Below the pieces are notes generated by a model that saw only the letters and a list, made by a program, of their open reading frames with translations, ran no database searches and was not told the origin of the DNA. The position numbers were made by a program, and so were the translations under genes. A stretch of 64,000 bases of DNA from Pseudomonas sp. (GTDB lineage Bacteria > Pseudomonadota > Gammaproteobacteria > Pseudomonadales > Pseudomonadaceae): the NCBI RefSeq assembly GCF_017744435.1, contig NZ_JAGIBG010000021.1, positions 1-64,000 on the forward strand. The letters run 5' to 3'. This document shows positions 1 to 10,326 of this stretch, piece after piece (within the stretch, counting starts at the first letter, position 1; every line of letters starts with the position of its first letter).

Positions 1-78
1 CCTCCAACACCACCTTAACTACCTAACTCATTGAATCTCAAGGAGTTTGTCGTTCCGATGTCGCTGGAAGTGGGGCGC

Positions 79-106
79 ATTATAAGGGGATTCGAAACCC
101 CGTCAA
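79..106 (-). promoter_or_regulatory. rRNA operon promoter (rrn P1-like) reading left out of the window
   Basis: On the minus strand there is TTGACG (101-106), a 16-bp spacer and a perfect TATAAT (79-84), followed by a GC-rich discriminator (GCGCCCC). Upstream of the -35, about 107-135, the DNA is rich in A/T runs like an UP element. This is the form of a strong, stringently controlled rRNA promoter. Positions 1-78 would be the 16S leader. The neighbour fits: tyrS (tyrZ) lies beside an rRNA operon in P. aeruginosa. The 16S gene itself is outside the window, so the assignment is an inference from promoter form and known gene order. Confidence 0.75.
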
Positions 107-143
107 CCCTTAATTTCAAGAAACTTTAATATCGCTGAAAGCA

Positions 144-173
144 AAGCGGGGAGGCCTATCGGCCTCCCCGCTT
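144..173 (-). terminator. Intrinsic terminator of tyrS
   Basis: A perfect 13-bp stem (144-156 with 161-173) and a 4-base loop lie 27 bases after the tyrS stop codon. On the minus strand the stem is followed by a T-rich stretch (TGCTTTC). It separates tyrS from the rRNA promoter just beyond, which reads in the same direction. Confidence 0.8.
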
Positions 174-200
174 CTATATAGCTACACCACCAGGCGCTCA

Positions 201-1397
201 CTACGCCTTGAGGGTAACCCGGCCAAACGATTTCTTACCCGCCTGGCACACATGGGTCGCACCGAGGGCAAACATGAAATCCTTATCGACCACCACACCA
301 TCGACCTTTACCGCACCACCACTGAGCAGGTCACGCGCCTGCGCCGAGTTCTTCACCAGGCCCGCACGGTTCAGCACCGCAGCGATTGGCAAGTCTTCAG
401 CCGCGGCCACTTCAATCTCTGGCAGATCTTCCGGCAACTCACCTTCCTTCATGCGGTTACCCGCCGCACGGTGAGCATTGGCTGCAGCTTCTTCACCATG
501 GAAGCGCGCAACGATCTCTTCGGCCAGCTTGATCTTGATGTCACGCGGGTTCGCACCATTGGCAACGTCGGCGCGGAACTGATCGATCTCTTCCATCGAG
601 CGGAAGCTCAGCAGCTCGAAGTAACGCCACATCAGGGTGTCCGGGATCGACACCAGCTTGCTGTACATCACACCCGGCGCTTCCTGGATGCCGACATAGT
701 TACCCAGCGACTTGGACATCTTCTTCACGCCATCAAGCCCTTCGAGCAATGGCATGGTCACGATGTTCTGCGCTTCCTGGCCGTAGGAACGCTGCAACTC
801 GCGCCCCATCAGCAGGTTGAACTTCTGGTCGGTCCCACCCAACTCCACATCAGCCTTCAACGCCACGGAATCGTAGCCTTGCACCAGCGGGTAGAGGAAC
901 TCATGGATAGCGATCGGCTGGTTGGTGGTGTAGCGCTTGTCGAAATCGTCACGCTCGAGCATGCGCGCAACGGTGTATTGCGATGCCAGGCGAATGAAGT
1001 CGGCCGGCGTCAACTGGTCCATCCAGGTGGAGTTGAACGCAACCTCGGTCTTGGCCGGATCAAGAATCTTGAACACTTGCTGCTTGTAGGTCTCGGCGTT
1101 GTCCAGCACCTGCTCGCGGGTCAGCGGCGGACGCGTGGCGCTCTTGCCGCTCGGGTCACCGATCATGCCGGTGAAGTCACCGATCAGGAAGATGACCTGA
1201 TGCCCCAGCTCCTGGAACTGGCGCAGCTTGTTGATCAGCACCGTGTGCCCCAGGTGCAGGTCAGGCGCAGTCGGGTCAAAGCCTGCCTTGATACGCAGAG
1301 GCTGGCCGCGCTTGAGCTTCTCGACCAGTTCCGACTCGACCAACACCTCTTCCGCACCGCGCTTGATAAGCGCCAGCTGCTCTTCAACCGACTTCAT
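201..1397 (-). CDS. tyrS: Tyrosyl-tRNA synthetase
   Basis: Charges tRNA-Tyr with tyrosine in the cytoplasm. The protein of 398 residues has the class I signatures: the HIGH-type motif HLGHT near residue 50, the GGTDQKFN tyrosine-pocket segment and KMSKS near residue 230, and ends in an S4-like RNA-binding domain. The open frame extends to 1442, but the start at 1397 ([11 protein letters not shown]) matches the family and its usual length. By sequence type it is the TyrZ-like form found next to an rRNA operon in P. aeruginosa. Divergent from the M23 peptidase gene; followed by a strong terminator. Confidence 0.97.
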   Translation of the reverse strand: MKSVEEQLALIKRGAEEVLVESELVEKLKRGQPLRIKAGFDPTAPDLHLGHTVLINKLRQFQELGHQVIFLIGDFTGMIGDPSGKSATRPPLTREQVLDNAETYKQQVFKILDPAKTEVAFNSTWMDQLTPADFIRLASQYTVARMLERDDFDKRYTTNQPIAIHEFLYPLVQGYDSVALKADVELGGTDQKFNLLMGRELQRSYGQEAQNIVTMPLLEGLDGVKKMSKSLGNYVGIQEAPGVMYSKLVSIPDTLMWRYFELLSFRSMEEIDQFRADVANGANPRDIKIKLAEEIVARFHGEEAAANAHRAAGNRMKEGELPEDLPEIEVAAAEDLPIAAVLNRAGLVKNSAQARDLLSGGAVKVDGVVVDKDFMFALGATHVCQAGKKSFGRVTLKA

Positions 1398-1612
1398 AGA
1401 CAGACCCGCAAGGCTCAGATTCAAAGGGAGCCAACCATACAAGATCGGCCATCAATTACAAGTTTCGAAATGAAATGTGACCCGACCGACGCGTCACGGC
1501 GTCTACGCGCCCTTGCGCGAAAGTAGATTTGGTTATATTTTATACAGTTATTTCATCTTCATCATGTCATTCATCTTTTCCACATTCATTTTTCTTCAAA
1601 GTCACCTTAACT

Positions 1613-3031
1613 ATGACCAACGAAACGCCTAAAGCGCCCCCGCTTTATCCGAAAAGCCATCTGTTGGCCGCCAGCGGCATCGCCGCCCTGCTCAGCCTGG
1701 CACTGCTGGTATTTCCCTCAAGCGAAGTCGAAGCCAAGAAGACCACCCTCAGCTTGGAGCTGGAAAGCCCGGCCGATCAGCTGAAGGATGAGTCCATCGC
1801 CACCCCGCTGGTACACACCCAAGCCGACCAGGGCTCTCCCTTCGTCCAGATCGACGGCGCTGAAGCCAACACCGAGCAAGCAGCACAAGAAGCACCTGCT
1901 ACCGAGAAAAAGCCTGAAGTCAAGGAACCAGGTCACCGCGAAGTGACCGTTTCCCGTGGCGATACCCTGTCTACCCTGTTCGCCAAGGTCGGCCTGCCGG
2001 CCAATGCCGTGCATGACCTGCTGGCCAGCAACAAGCAAGCAAAGCAGTTCAGCCAGCTGAAGCATGGCCAGGTGCTGCAGTTCGAACTCGACAAAGATGG
2101 CCAGCTGACCAGCCTGCACAGCAAGGTCAGCAACCTCGAAACCATCCGCCTGACCAAGACCGCCAAGGGGTACACCTTTGATCGCGAGATCAGCAAGCCT
2201 GTGGTCCGCACCGCTTACGCCCATGGCGTGATCAAGAGTTCGTTGTCGGCCTCGGCCCAGCGCGCCGGCCTGTCCCACAGCATGACCATGGATATGGCCA
2301 AGGTCCTGGGCTATGACATCGATTTCGCCCAGGATATCCGCCCGGGCGACGAGTTCGACGTGGTCTACGAGCAGAAGGTCATGGACGGCAAGGTGGTCGG
2401 CACCGGCAACATCCTGTCCGCACGCTTCACCAACCGCGGCAAGACCTATACCGCCGTGCGCTACACCAACAAGCAGGGCAACACCAGCTATTACACCGCC
2501 GACGGCAACAGCCTGCGCAAGGCATTCATCCGTACCCCGGTCGACTTCGCCCGCATCAGCTCGCGCTTCTCCGCCGGTCGCAAGCACCCCATCCTGAACA
2601 AGATCCGCGCGCACAAGGGCGTGGACTACGCCGCCCCGCGTGGTACGCCTATCAAGGCAGCCGGTGATGGTCGCATCGAACTGGCCGGCCGCCGCGGTGG
2701 TTACGGCAACACCGTGATCATCGCCCATGGCAACAGCTACAAGACCCTTTACGGTCATATGCAGGGCTTCGCCAAGGGCATCAAGACCGGCAGCAACGTG
2801 AAGCAGGGCCAGATCATCGGTTACATCGGTACCACTGGCCTGTCGACCGGCCCGCACCTGCACTACGAGTTCCAGGTCAACGGCGTGCACGTCGACCCGC
2901 TGAGCCAGAAGGTGCCGATGGCTGACCCGATCGCCAAGAACGAACGCCAGCGCTTCCTGCAGCAGAGCCAACCACTGATCGCCCGCATGGACCAGGAAAA
3001 GGCCACCATGCTCGCAGCGAACAAGCGCTGA
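1613..3031 (+). CDS. M23 family peptidoglycan metallopeptidase with LysM/OapA-like domain
   Basis: Predicted cell-wall endopeptidase of 472 residues. After a short cytoplasmic start comes one membrane anchor (about residues 18-36), then a charged linker, a LysM/OapA-like domain from about residue 110 (EVTVSRGDTLSTLF), and a C-terminal M23 (LytM) domain with the zinc-site motifs HKGVDYA (about 333) and GPHLHYEF (about 415). Both zinc motifs look intact, so it should be active, probably cutting peptide cross-links in the periplasm. I chose ATG 1613, directly before the membrane segment; the frame is open from 1529 but that stretch is AT-rich leader with TATATT/TATAC promoter-like sequence. No strong Shine-Dalgarno is visible. 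anmK starts 3 bases after the stop, so the two are likely co-transcribed. Confidence 0.9.
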   Translation: MTNETPKAPPLYPKSHLLAASGIAALLSLALLVFPSSEVEAKKTTLSLELESPADQLKDESIATPLVHTQADQGSPFVQIDGAEANTEQAAQEAPATEKKPEVKEPGHREVTVSRGDTLSTLFAKVGLPANAVHDLLASNKQAKQFSQLKHGQVLQFELDKDGQLTSLHSKVSNLETIRLTKTAKGYTFDREISKPVVRTAYAHGVIKSSLSASAQRAGLSHSMTMDMAKVLGYDIDFAQDIRPGDEFDVVYEQKVMDGKVVGTGNILSARFTNRGKTYTAVRYTNKQGNTSYYTADGNSLRKAFIRTPVDFARISSRFSAGRKHPILNKIRAHKGVDYAAPRGTPIKAAGDGRIELAGRRGGYGNTVIIAHGNSYKTLYGHMQGFAKGIKTGSNVKQGQIIGYIGTTGLSTGPHLHYEFQVNGVHVDPLSQKVPMADPIAKNERQRFLQQSQPLIARMDQEKATMLAANKR

Positions 3032-4126
<1,095 letters not shown>

Positions 4127-4142
4127 CCCCAAGTCAGAATGC

Positions 4143-4170
4143 AAAACGCCGCGCAATAGCGCGGCGTTTT
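4143..4170. terminator. Bidirectional terminator between anmK and erpA
   Basis: A 12-bp stem, AAAACGCCGCGC (4143-4154) with GCGCGGCGTTTT (4159-4170), has A-run and T-run on opposite sides, so it can end transcription from both convergent genes. Confidence 0.85.
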
Positions 4171-4184
4171 CGTAGAGCCTGGCT

Positions 4185-4535
4185 TCAGATCGAGAACGAG
4201 GAGCCACAACCGCAAGTAGTCGCGGCATTCGGGTTCTTGATCACGAAACGCGAACCTTCCAGGCCTTCCTGGTAGTCCACTTCGGCACCGGCCAGGTATT
4301 GGAAGCTCATCGGGTCGACCACCAGCGAAACACCTTCACGCTCGACAATGGTGTCATCTTCGGCCACGTCTTCATCGAAGGTGAAACCGTACTGGAAGCC
4401 CGAGCAGCCGCCACCGGTGACGAACACGCGCAGCTTCAGGCGGTCATTGCCTTCTTCGGAAACCAGGTTCTTCACCTTTTGCGCGGCGCCGTGGGTGAAT
4501 TCCAAAGCCGTAGGGGTGAAGGTTTCGACGCTCAT
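4185..4535 (-). CDS. erpA: Iron-sulfur cluster insertion protein ErpA
   Basis: A-type carrier that hands Fe-S clusters to apoproteins, including isoprenoid-synthesis enzymes. It has 116 residues and the three conserved cysteines: [10 protein letters not shown] and the C-terminal CGCGSSFSI. Start at 4535 ([14 protein letters not shown]) is preceded by GGGAGAA at good spacing; the longer frame to 4583 has no support. Monocistronic between two hairpin terminators, with argC upstream on the same strand. Confidence 0.96.
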   Translation of the reverse strand: MSVETFTPTALEFTHGAAQKVKNLVSEEGNDRLKLRVFVTGGGCSGFQYGFTFDEDVAEDDTIVEREGVSLVVDPMSFQYLAGAEVDYQEGLEGSRFVIKNPNAATTCGCGSSFSI

Positions 4536-4640
4536 GTTGATTCTCCCGGCGCAGTAGCCGCCATAAAACTCGATGACGCGCATTATCCGCTTCTCCGAGA
4601 AAATCGGTCAAGAATTGTGCGGCTTTAGTCGCGACAAACA

Positions 4641-4667
4641 AAAAGGCCCGCACACGGCGGGCCTTTT
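4641..4667 (-). terminator. Intrinsic terminator after argC
   Basis: AAAAGGCCCGC (4641-4651) pairs with GCGGGCCTTTT (4657-4667). Read on the minus strand the stem runs into TTTTTGTTTGT, 15 bases after the argC stop. It keeps argC apart from erpA. Confidence 0.85.
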
Positions 4668-4681
4668 CCATCAGCAAGCGC

Positions 4682-5716
4682 TTACGGCAGCAGGCCGGCG
4701 TGGGACAAGCCCATGCGCTCGTCCAGGCCGAACAGGATGTTGAGGTTCTGCACTGCCTGGCCCGATGCGCCCTTGACCAGGTTGTCGATCACCGACAGCA
4801 CCACCACCAGGTCACCACCCTGCGGGCGATGAACGGCGATACGGCAGACGTTGGCACCACGCACGCTGCGGGTTTCCGGGTGGCTGCCGGCCGGCATCAC
4901 GTCGACGAACGGCTCATCGGCGTAACGCTTCTCGAACAGCGCCTGCAGGTCGACCGACTTGTCGGCGACGGTCGCATACAAGGTGGCGTGGATACCACGG
5001 ATCATCGGCGTCAGGTGCGGCACGAAGGTCAGGCCGACGTCCTTGCCAGCAGCCAGGCGCAGGCCCTGGCTGATCTCAGGCAGGTGACGGTGGCCCTTGA
5101 CCGCGTAGGCTTTCATGCTTTCGCCAGCCTCACAGAACAGCGAGCCGACCGCTGCACCACGGCCAGCGCCGCTGACGCCCGACTTGCAGTCGGCAATCAG
5201 GCGCGAAGGGTCGGCCAGGCCGGCTTCGAGCAGCGGCAGGAAGCCCAGCTGGGTGGCGGTCGGGTAGCAACCCGGCACCGCAATCAGGCGCGCCTGGCGG
5301 ATCTTTTCACGGTTGACTTCAGGCAGGCCGTACACGGCGTCCTTGAGCAGCTCTGGAGCGCCATGGGGCTGGCCGTACCATTTGCCCCATTCGGTCGCGT
5401 CCTGCAGGCGGAAGTCTGCAGACAGGTCGATGACCTTGGTCCCGGCCGCCAGCAGCTCGCCAGCCAGGGCATGGGCGACACCGTGCGGGGTGGCGAAGAA
5501 CACCACGTCGCAGGCGGACAGGGTCTTGCTGTCCGGCACGCTGAAAGCCAGGCCGTCGTAGTGACCGCGCAGGTTCGGATACATGTCGGCGACCGCCACG
5601 CCCGCTTCGGAGCGCGAAGTGATGACCGCCACTTCGGCCTGTGGATGCTGTGCCAGCAGACGCAACAGTTCGACGCCGGTGTAACCCGTGCCGCCGACGA
5701 TACCGACCTTGATCAT
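4682..5716 (-). CDS. argC: N-acetyl-gamma-glutamyl-phosphate reductase
   Basis: Third step of arginine synthesis: NADPH reduction of N-acetylglutamyl phosphate to the semialdehyde. The protein of 344 residues has the Rossmann start [18 protein letters not shown] and the catalytic-cysteine motif VPGCYPTA near residue 150. Length is normal for the type 1 family. The promoter should lie in 5717-5858, shared with the divergent hemJ gene. A terminator follows. Confidence 0.97.
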   Translation of the reverse strand: MIKVGIVGGTGYTGVELLRLLAQHPQAEVAVITSRSEAGVAVADMYPNLRGHYDGLAFSVPDSKTLSACDVVFFATPHGVAHALAGELLAAGTKVIDLSADFRLQDATEWGKWYGQPHGAPELLKDAVYGLPEVNREKIRQARLIAVPGCYPTATQLGFLPLLEAGLADPSRLIADCKSGVSGAGRGAAVGSLFCEAGESMKAYAVKGHRHLPEISQGLRLAAGKDVGLTFVPHLTPMIRGIHATLYATVADKSVDLQALFEKRYADEPFVDVMPAGSHPETRSVRGANVCRIAVHRPQGGDLVVVLSVIDNLVKGASGQAVQNLNILFGLDERMGLSHAGLLP

Positions 5717-5858
5717 AACGCTTGCCCCTTATCAACGAGCCGTCTGGAAAGCGCACGATAATAGGGGCGCAAAGCGCCTGTAACAACTCTTGGGGTGCCC
5801 CTTCGGGCGCTTGGGCTCTACTATCTGACGACCGTGATTACCTGAAGGAACTCCCTCC

Positions 5859-6284
5859 ATGCTTTACCTATGGATCAAAGCGCTGCATATCGTCAGCGTG
5901 GTCTGCTGGTTCGCCGGCCTGTTCTACCTGCCCAGGCTGTTCGTCTACCACGCCCAGAGCCAGGACAGCATCAGCCAGGAACGCTTCGTCACCATGGAGC
6001 GCAAGCTGTACCGCGGCATCATGAACCCGGCAATGATCGCCACCTACGTGTTCGGCGCCTGGATGCTCTACCTCACCCCAGGCTGGCTGAGCCAAGGTTG
6101 GCTGCATGCCAAGCTCACCCTGGTGATTCTGCTGACCGGCTACCATCACATCTGTGGTGCACAGCGCAAACGCTTCGCCGCTGGCAACAATACCCGCAGT
6201 CACGTCTACTACCGCTGGTTCAACGAGGTGCCGGTGCTGTTCCTGCTGGGCATCGTGATTCTCGTGGTGGTCAAACCGTTCTGA
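5859..6284 (+). CDS. hemJ: Protoporphyrinogen IX oxidase, HemJ type
   Basis: Membrane enzyme of haem synthesis oxidising protoporphyrinogen IX. It has 141 residues, about four membrane helices, the conserved histidine in ALHIVSVVCWFAGLFYLPRLFVYH and a second conserved region HAKLTLVILLTGYHH. HemJ is the oxidase of many proteobacteria lacking HemG and HemY. An AAGGAACTCCCTCC stretch lies before the ATG. First gene of a same-strand run through coq7; the flavin oxidoreductase gene starts 23 bases downstream. Confidence 0.9.
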   Translation: MLYLWIKALHIVSVVCWFAGLFYLPRLFVYHAQSQDSISQERFVTMERKLYRGIMNPAMIATYVFGAWMLYLTPGWLSQGWLHAKLTLVILLTGYHHICGAQRKRFAAGNNTRSHVYYRWFNEVPVLFLLGIVILVVVKPF

Positions 6285-6307
6285 CATAACCCGATGGAGC
6301 CTCACCC

Positions 6308-7264
6308 ATGTCCCTGCCCGCTTCGCTCGAACAACGCCTGCGCTTGCCTGTGGTGGCGGCACCGATGTTCCTGATTTCCAACCCCCAGCTGGTGCTGGCC
6401 TGCTGTGGCAGCGGCGTGGTCGGCAGCTTCCCGGCGCTGAACCAGCGTGACAGTGCCGGCTTCAAGGCCTGGCTGGAAGAAATTGAGGCAGGCCTGGCAC
6501 AGTTGCAGGCGCCTGCACCCTATGCGGTAAACCTGATCGTCCACCCGACCAACCCACGGTTGCAGGCCGACCTCGCACTGTGCGTCGAGCACCGCGTACC
6601 CATTGTCATCACCAGCCTCGGTGCCGTGAAGGAAGTGGTGGATGCGGTGCACGGCTATGGCGGCCTGGTGTTTCATGATGTCACCACCCGGCGTCACGCG
6701 GAGAAAGCCGCCGAAGCTGGCGTCGATGGGCTGATCGCGGTGGCCGCGGGCGCCGGCGGCCATGCCGGTACCTGGAGCCCGTTCGCCCTGGCAGCCGAAA
6801 TCCGCCAGTTCTTCGACAAGACCCTGTTGCTGGCCGGCTGTATCAACCATGGTCACGAGATTCTCGCCGCGCAGCTGCTCGGTGCCGACCTGGCCTACAT
6901 GGGCACACGTTTCATCGCCACCCACGAAAGCCATGCCCAGGCGGCCTACAAGCAGATGCTGCTCGAAGCCCAAGCCGCGGACATCGTCCACACCCCCGCC
7001 GTGTCCGGCATCCCGGCCAGTTTCCTGCGCCCCAGCCTGGAACAGGCCGGCTATGACATGGCTGCACTGAAGTCCGGGCACGAGCAAGGCAAGCTCAAGC
7101 CGATCGACGATGAAGCCAAGGCCTGGAAAACCGTCTGGTCGGCCGGCCAGGGCGTCGGCGACATCCATGACCTGCCCGCTGCCGCCACACTGATCGAACG
7201 CCTGCACGGCGAGTACCGCGCGGCCCTTGAGCGTTCCCTGGCGTTGCGCGTCAAGGCCCTGTAG
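6308..7264 (+). CDS. NAD(P)H-dependent flavin oxidoreductase / nitronate monooxygenase family
   Basis: FMN-dependent TIM-barrel enzyme of 318 residues in the 2-nitropropane dioxygenase family. Visible features are the N-terminal PVVAAPMFLIS, the phosphate-binding region VAAGAGGHAG (about residue 148) with its catalytic-type histidine, and LLGADLAYMGTRFIA. The family oxidises nitronates or acts as an NADH:quinone reductase; the actual substrate cannot be read from sequence. Start has TGGAGCCTCACCC before it. Probably co-transcribed with hemJ. Confidence 0.88.
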   Translation: MSLPASLEQRLRLPVVAAPMFLISNPQLVLACCGSGVVGSFPALNQRDSAGFKAWLEEIEAGLAQLQAPAPYAVNLIVHPTNPRLQADLALCVEHRVPIVITSLGAVKEVVDAVHGYGGLVFHDVTTRRHAEKAAEAGVDGLIAVAAGAGGHAGTWSPFALAAEIRQFFDKTLLLAGCINHGHEILAAQLLGADLAYMGTRFIATHESHAQAAYKQMLLEAQAADIVHTPAVSGIPASFLRPSLEQAGYDMAALKSGHEQGKLKPIDDEAKAWKTVWSAGQGVGDIHDLPAAATLIERLHGEYRAALERSLALRVKAL

Positions 7265-7331
7265 CAAAAGGCAACAACTCGCCCGGCCAGGCTGTACACT
7301 AGGCGCCCTCTTCAGTCCCCAGGAGCCTTGC

Positions 7332-8114
7332 ATGACCCGTTACGCCATGATTACCGGCGCTTCCAGCGGCCTGGGCCTGGCCCTGGCGGAAGCCCTGGCA
7401 CGGCGCGGGCGCAACCTGATCCTGGTGGCACGCCATCGAGAAACGTTGGAGCCGGTAGCGCTCGAACTGGCCCAACGCTTCGGCGTCGAAGTGCTGCTGC
7501 GCGCCTGCGACCTCAGCCAGCCCCTGCGGCTGTCCGGTTTCGTACTGGAACTGGAAGAAGGCGAGCGACGCATCGACCTGTTGGTCAACTGCGCCGGCCA
7601 GCGGACCTATGGCCCGTTCCTGGCCCACGAATGGGCCGACGAGCAGGACCTGCTGGAGGTCAATATCCTCGCCCTGAGCCGCCTGTGCCACGCCATTGGC
7701 AACCTGATGGCGGTGCAAGGTGGCGGGCAGATCCTCAACGTCGCCGGCCTGGCCGCCGTCGCGCCGGGGCCGGGCATGGCCACCTATGCCGCCAGCAAGG
7801 CCTATGTGATGAATTTCAGCGAAGCGCTGCGTGAAGAGCTCAAGCCCGCCGGCATCAAGGTATCGGTACTTTGCCCCGGCCCGGTACGCTCGTCGCGCCG
7901 ACGCATCCCCAGGCTTGAAAGTAACAGCCGTTGCCTGAGCCCTGAAGAAGTGGCGCTGCACACAGTGCGCGCATTGGCCAAGAACCGCGCAGTGATCATG
8001 CCGGTACGCCGCAATCGCTGGCTCGCCTTCGCGCCGCGCCTGCTGCCACGCTGGCTGACGCGCAAGCTGGCCGGCTTCATCCACCGCCGCTACTGCCCGG
8101 TCGGCATGGAATAG
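7332..8114 (+). CDS. Short-chain dehydrogenase/reductase (SDR)
   Basis: Classical NAD(P)-dependent SDR of 260 residues: cofactor motif TGASSGLGLALA at the N-terminus, NCAG-type segment (VNCAGQRTYGPF), and the catalytic Tyr-Lys in YAASKAYVMNFSEAL. The C-terminal RNRWLAFAPRLLPRWLTRKLAGFIHRR is basic and amphipathic and could lie on a membrane. Start ATG 7332 has CAGGAGC at good spacing; the frame opens upstream at 7227 without support. Substrate unknown. Confidence 0.88.
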   Translation: MTRYAMITGASSGLGLALAEALARRGRNLILVARHRETLEPVALELAQRFGVEVLLRACDLSQPLRLSGFVLELEEGERRIDLLVNCAGQRTYGPFLAHEWADEQDLLEVNILALSRLCHAIGNLMAVQGGGQILNVAGLAAVAPGPGMATYAASKAYVMNFSEALREELKPAGIKVSVLCPGPVRSSRRRIPRLESNSRCLSPEEVALHTVRALAKNRAVIMPVRRNRWLAFAPRLLPRWLTRKLAGFIHRRYCPVGME

Positions 8115-8176
8115 CCTCTGGGCGAGTGGCGCCCGGCTGAGTACACTCGGCCGACACTCACCATGGAGCAAGTGCT

Positions 8177-8515
8177 GTGGAAGATTTATTCATCAAGATC
8201 ATCAACCGGGAGATCCCGGCGAAGATCATCTACGAGGACGACCAGGTTCTGGCGTTCCACGACATCATGCCGCAGGCGCCAGTGCATTTTCTGGTCATCC
8301 CGAAAAAGCACATTCGCACCCTCAATGACCTGACAGAAGAAGACAAGGGCCTGGCCGGTCACATCCTGTTCACCGCCCAGCGCCTGGCCAAGGAACTGGG
8401 TTGTGAGGATGGCTTCCGCGTGGTCATGAACTGCAACGAGCAAGGTGGCCAGACCGTCTACCATATCCACATGCACGTGCTTGGCCAGCGCCAGATGCAC
8501 TGGCCACCGGGCTGA
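8177..8515 (+). CDS. HIT family nucleotide hydrolase (HinT-like)
   Basis: Small cytoplasmic protein (112 residues) of the histidine triad superfamily with the active-site HIHMHVLG near the C-terminus. HinT proteins hydrolyse purine nucleoside phosphoramidates. GTG start at 8177 with GGAGCAAG before it; the whole HIT fold is present. Lies between the SDR and coq7 genes, reading the same way. Confidence 0.92.
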   Translation: MEDLFIKIINREIPAKIIYEDDQVLAFHDIMPQAPVHFLVIPKKHIRTLNDLTEEDKGLAGHILFTAQRLAKELGCEDGFRVVMNCNEQGGQTVYHIHMHVLGQRQMHWPPG

Positions 8516-8581
8516 CCCAAGGCAAGCTCCTCCCGAGCGATTGAGGTAAACTGTCGGGCATCACTTCAGCGGAGGTGCCCG

Positions 8582-9229
8582 ATGGCCACCGAACGTCACT
8601 ATTCGCCGCTCGACCGCTTGTTGCTGCAGGCCGATACCGCCATGCGCACCTTGCTGCCCTTCAGCGGCCAACCCTCCCGCCCATCGCCGGCGATCATCCA
8701 ACCGGATGCGGAACTGGATGACAGCCAGACCCGCCACATTGCCGGGCTCATGCGCATCAACCATACCGGCGAAGTCTGCGCCCAGGCGCTATATCAGGGC
8801 CAGGCCCTGACCGCCAAGCTGCCGCAAGTGCGCAAGGCCATGGAGCATGCAGCCGAGGAAGAAGTCGACCACCTGGCCTGGTGCGAACAGCGCATCCGCC
8901 AGCTGGGCAGCCACCCGAGCGTGCTCAACCCGCTGTTCTACGGCATGTCGTTCGGCATCGGCGCCCTCGCTGGCCTGGTCAGCGACAAAGTCAGCCTTGG
9001 TTTCGTCGCCGCCACCGAACATCAGGTGTGCAAGCACCTGGACGAACACCTGGAGCAGCTGCCGCAGGAAGACGAAAAATCCCGCGCCATCCTCGAACAG
9101 ATGCGCGTGGATGAAGAGCAGCACGCCGAGTCCGCACTCGAAGCTGGCGGCTATCGCTTCCCGATGCCGGTGCGTTTCGGCATGAGCCTGCTGGCCAAGG
9201 TCATGACCAAGAGCACTTACCGCATCTGA
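8582..9229 (+). CDS. coq7: Demethoxyubiquinone hydroxylase (Coq7)
   Basis: Di-iron enzyme adding the C-6 hydroxyl in ubiquinone synthesis. It has 215 residues with two iron-ligand repeats: [10 protein letters not shown] with [10 protein letters not shown], and [12 protein letters not shown] with DEEQHAESA. Many gammaproteobacteria use UbiF; pseudomonads carry Coq7. A GCGGAGGTGCCCG stretch before the ATG gives a strong Shine-Dalgarno. It lies close to hemJ, another gene of respiratory-cofactor synthesis. Confidence 0.95.
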   Translation: MATERHYSPLDRLLLQADTAMRTLLPFSGQPSRPSPAIIQPDAELDDSQTRHIAGLMRINHTGEVCAQALYQGQALTAKLPQVRKAMEHAAEEEVDHLAWCEQRIRQLGSHPSVLNPLFYGMSFGIGALAGLVSDKVSLGFVAATEHQVCKHLDEHLEQLPQEDEKSRAILEQMRVDEEQHAESALEAGGYRFPMPVRFGMSLLAKVMTKSTYRI

Positions 9230-9242
9230 CAAGGGCGCACAT

Positions 9243-10283
9243 ATGACGGACCGTATCGACGCCAAGGACCTGGCGCGCGCCGTGCAAGCCGGCATTCTCC
9301 AGCCAGGCCAGGATCAGGCCTTGCTGGCGTTTCTGCGCCAGCACGCACCCGCCCGTGGCAGTTTCCAGCTTGCCCATGTCGCCTTCTACTTCGGCGCTCT
9401 GCTGATCATGGGGGCGATGGGCTGGCTGCTCACCGAAGCCTGGATGAGTATTGGCGATGGCGCCTTGCTGGCAGTCGCCACGCTTTATATCGTTCTCCTC
9501 ACGGCGTTCGCCCTCAACCTGCAGGGGCGCAGGCAACCGGTTGCCGCCGGTGTACTGGCCGCCGTCGCGGTCAGCATCGTACCGTTGGTCGTGTTCGCCA
9601 TCGAACGCCTGGCGGGCTGGTGGCCACTGGATGATGCGCAAGCGGACTATCACCAGTACTACACCTACGTGCAGGGCGGCTGGCTGCTGATGGAGGCCGC
9701 CACCGTGGTTGCCGGGCTGCTGATGCTGCGCCTGATCCCCTACCCCTTCGTGGTGATGCCGATTGCGGTGGCCCTGTGGTTCATGTCCATGGACCTGAGC
9801 GAATGGGCCTATGGCTCGCCCTTCTCCTGGGAACAACGGCGTACGGTGTCACTGTGGTTCGGGCTCGGCTTGCTGCTGGTGTTCCTGGTTATCGACGGGC
9901 GTACCCGCGAGGACTATGCCCATTGGGGCTACCTGGCCGGCCTGGCGGCATTCTGGGGCGGGCTGACGATGATGGACAGCGACAGTGAACTGGGCAAGGC
10001 GCTATACTGCCTGATCAACCTGGGGCTGATGGGCATGGCGGTGCTGTTGCGCCGGCCGGTGTTCATGGTGTTCGGGGCGTTGGGGGTAGCGGCGTATCTG
10101 GGGTATCTGTCTTACGAGGTATTTGCCGAATCGCTGCTGTTCCCGGTGGTGCTGACCTTGATCGGGCTGGGGGTGATCGGCCTGGGACTGATGTATCAGA
10201 AGCGGCGTGAGCAGTTGAGTCAGGCGGTCAGAAGCAGCTTGCCGGAATGGTTGTTGACCGCCCTTCCGGCCCTGCGCGACTGA
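9243..10283 (+). CDS. Polytopic membrane protein, DUF2157-like
   Basis: A protein of 346 residues that I cannot assign a function. The first 45 residues are soluble (AKDLARAVQAGILQPGQDQAL, like the start of DUF2157 proteins); the rest is roughly nine or ten hydrophobic helices with short loops, ending in a cytoplasmic tail KRREQLSQAVRSSLPEWLL. No transporter or enzyme motif is seen. It begins 13 bases after coq7, so it is likely in the same transcript. A GC hairpin without a T-run (10297-10313) lies after the stop. Confidence 0.75.
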   Translation: MTDRIDAKDLARAVQAGILQPGQDQALLAFLRQHAPARGSFQLAHVAFYFGALLIMGAMGWLLTEAWMSIGDGALLAVATLYIVLLTAFALNLQGRRQPVAAGVLAAVAVSIVPLVVFAIERLAGWWPLDDAQADYHQYYTYVQGGWLLMEAATVVAGLLMLRLIPYPFVVMPIAVALWFMSMDLSEWAYGSPFSWEQRRTVSLWFGLGLLLVFLVIDGRTREDYAHWGYLAGLAAFWGGLTMMDSDSELGKALYCLINLGLMGMAVLLRRPVFMVFGALGVAAYLGYLSYEVFAESLLFPVVLTLIGLGVIGLGLMYQKRREQLSQAVRSSLPEWLLTALPALRD

Positions 10284-10326
10284 CTGGCGATCGCCGGGGC
10301 TGCTGTGCAGCCCTGCAATCCCGCGG

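Noticed and set aside
4444..4677. 77-codon ORF upstream of and overlapping erpA
   Set aside because: Starts inside the argC terminator and overlaps erpA in another frame.
10297..10313. GGGCTGC/GCAGCCC hairpin as a terminator
   Set aside because: No T-run follows on either strand; it may still pause polymerase but does not meet the usual form.
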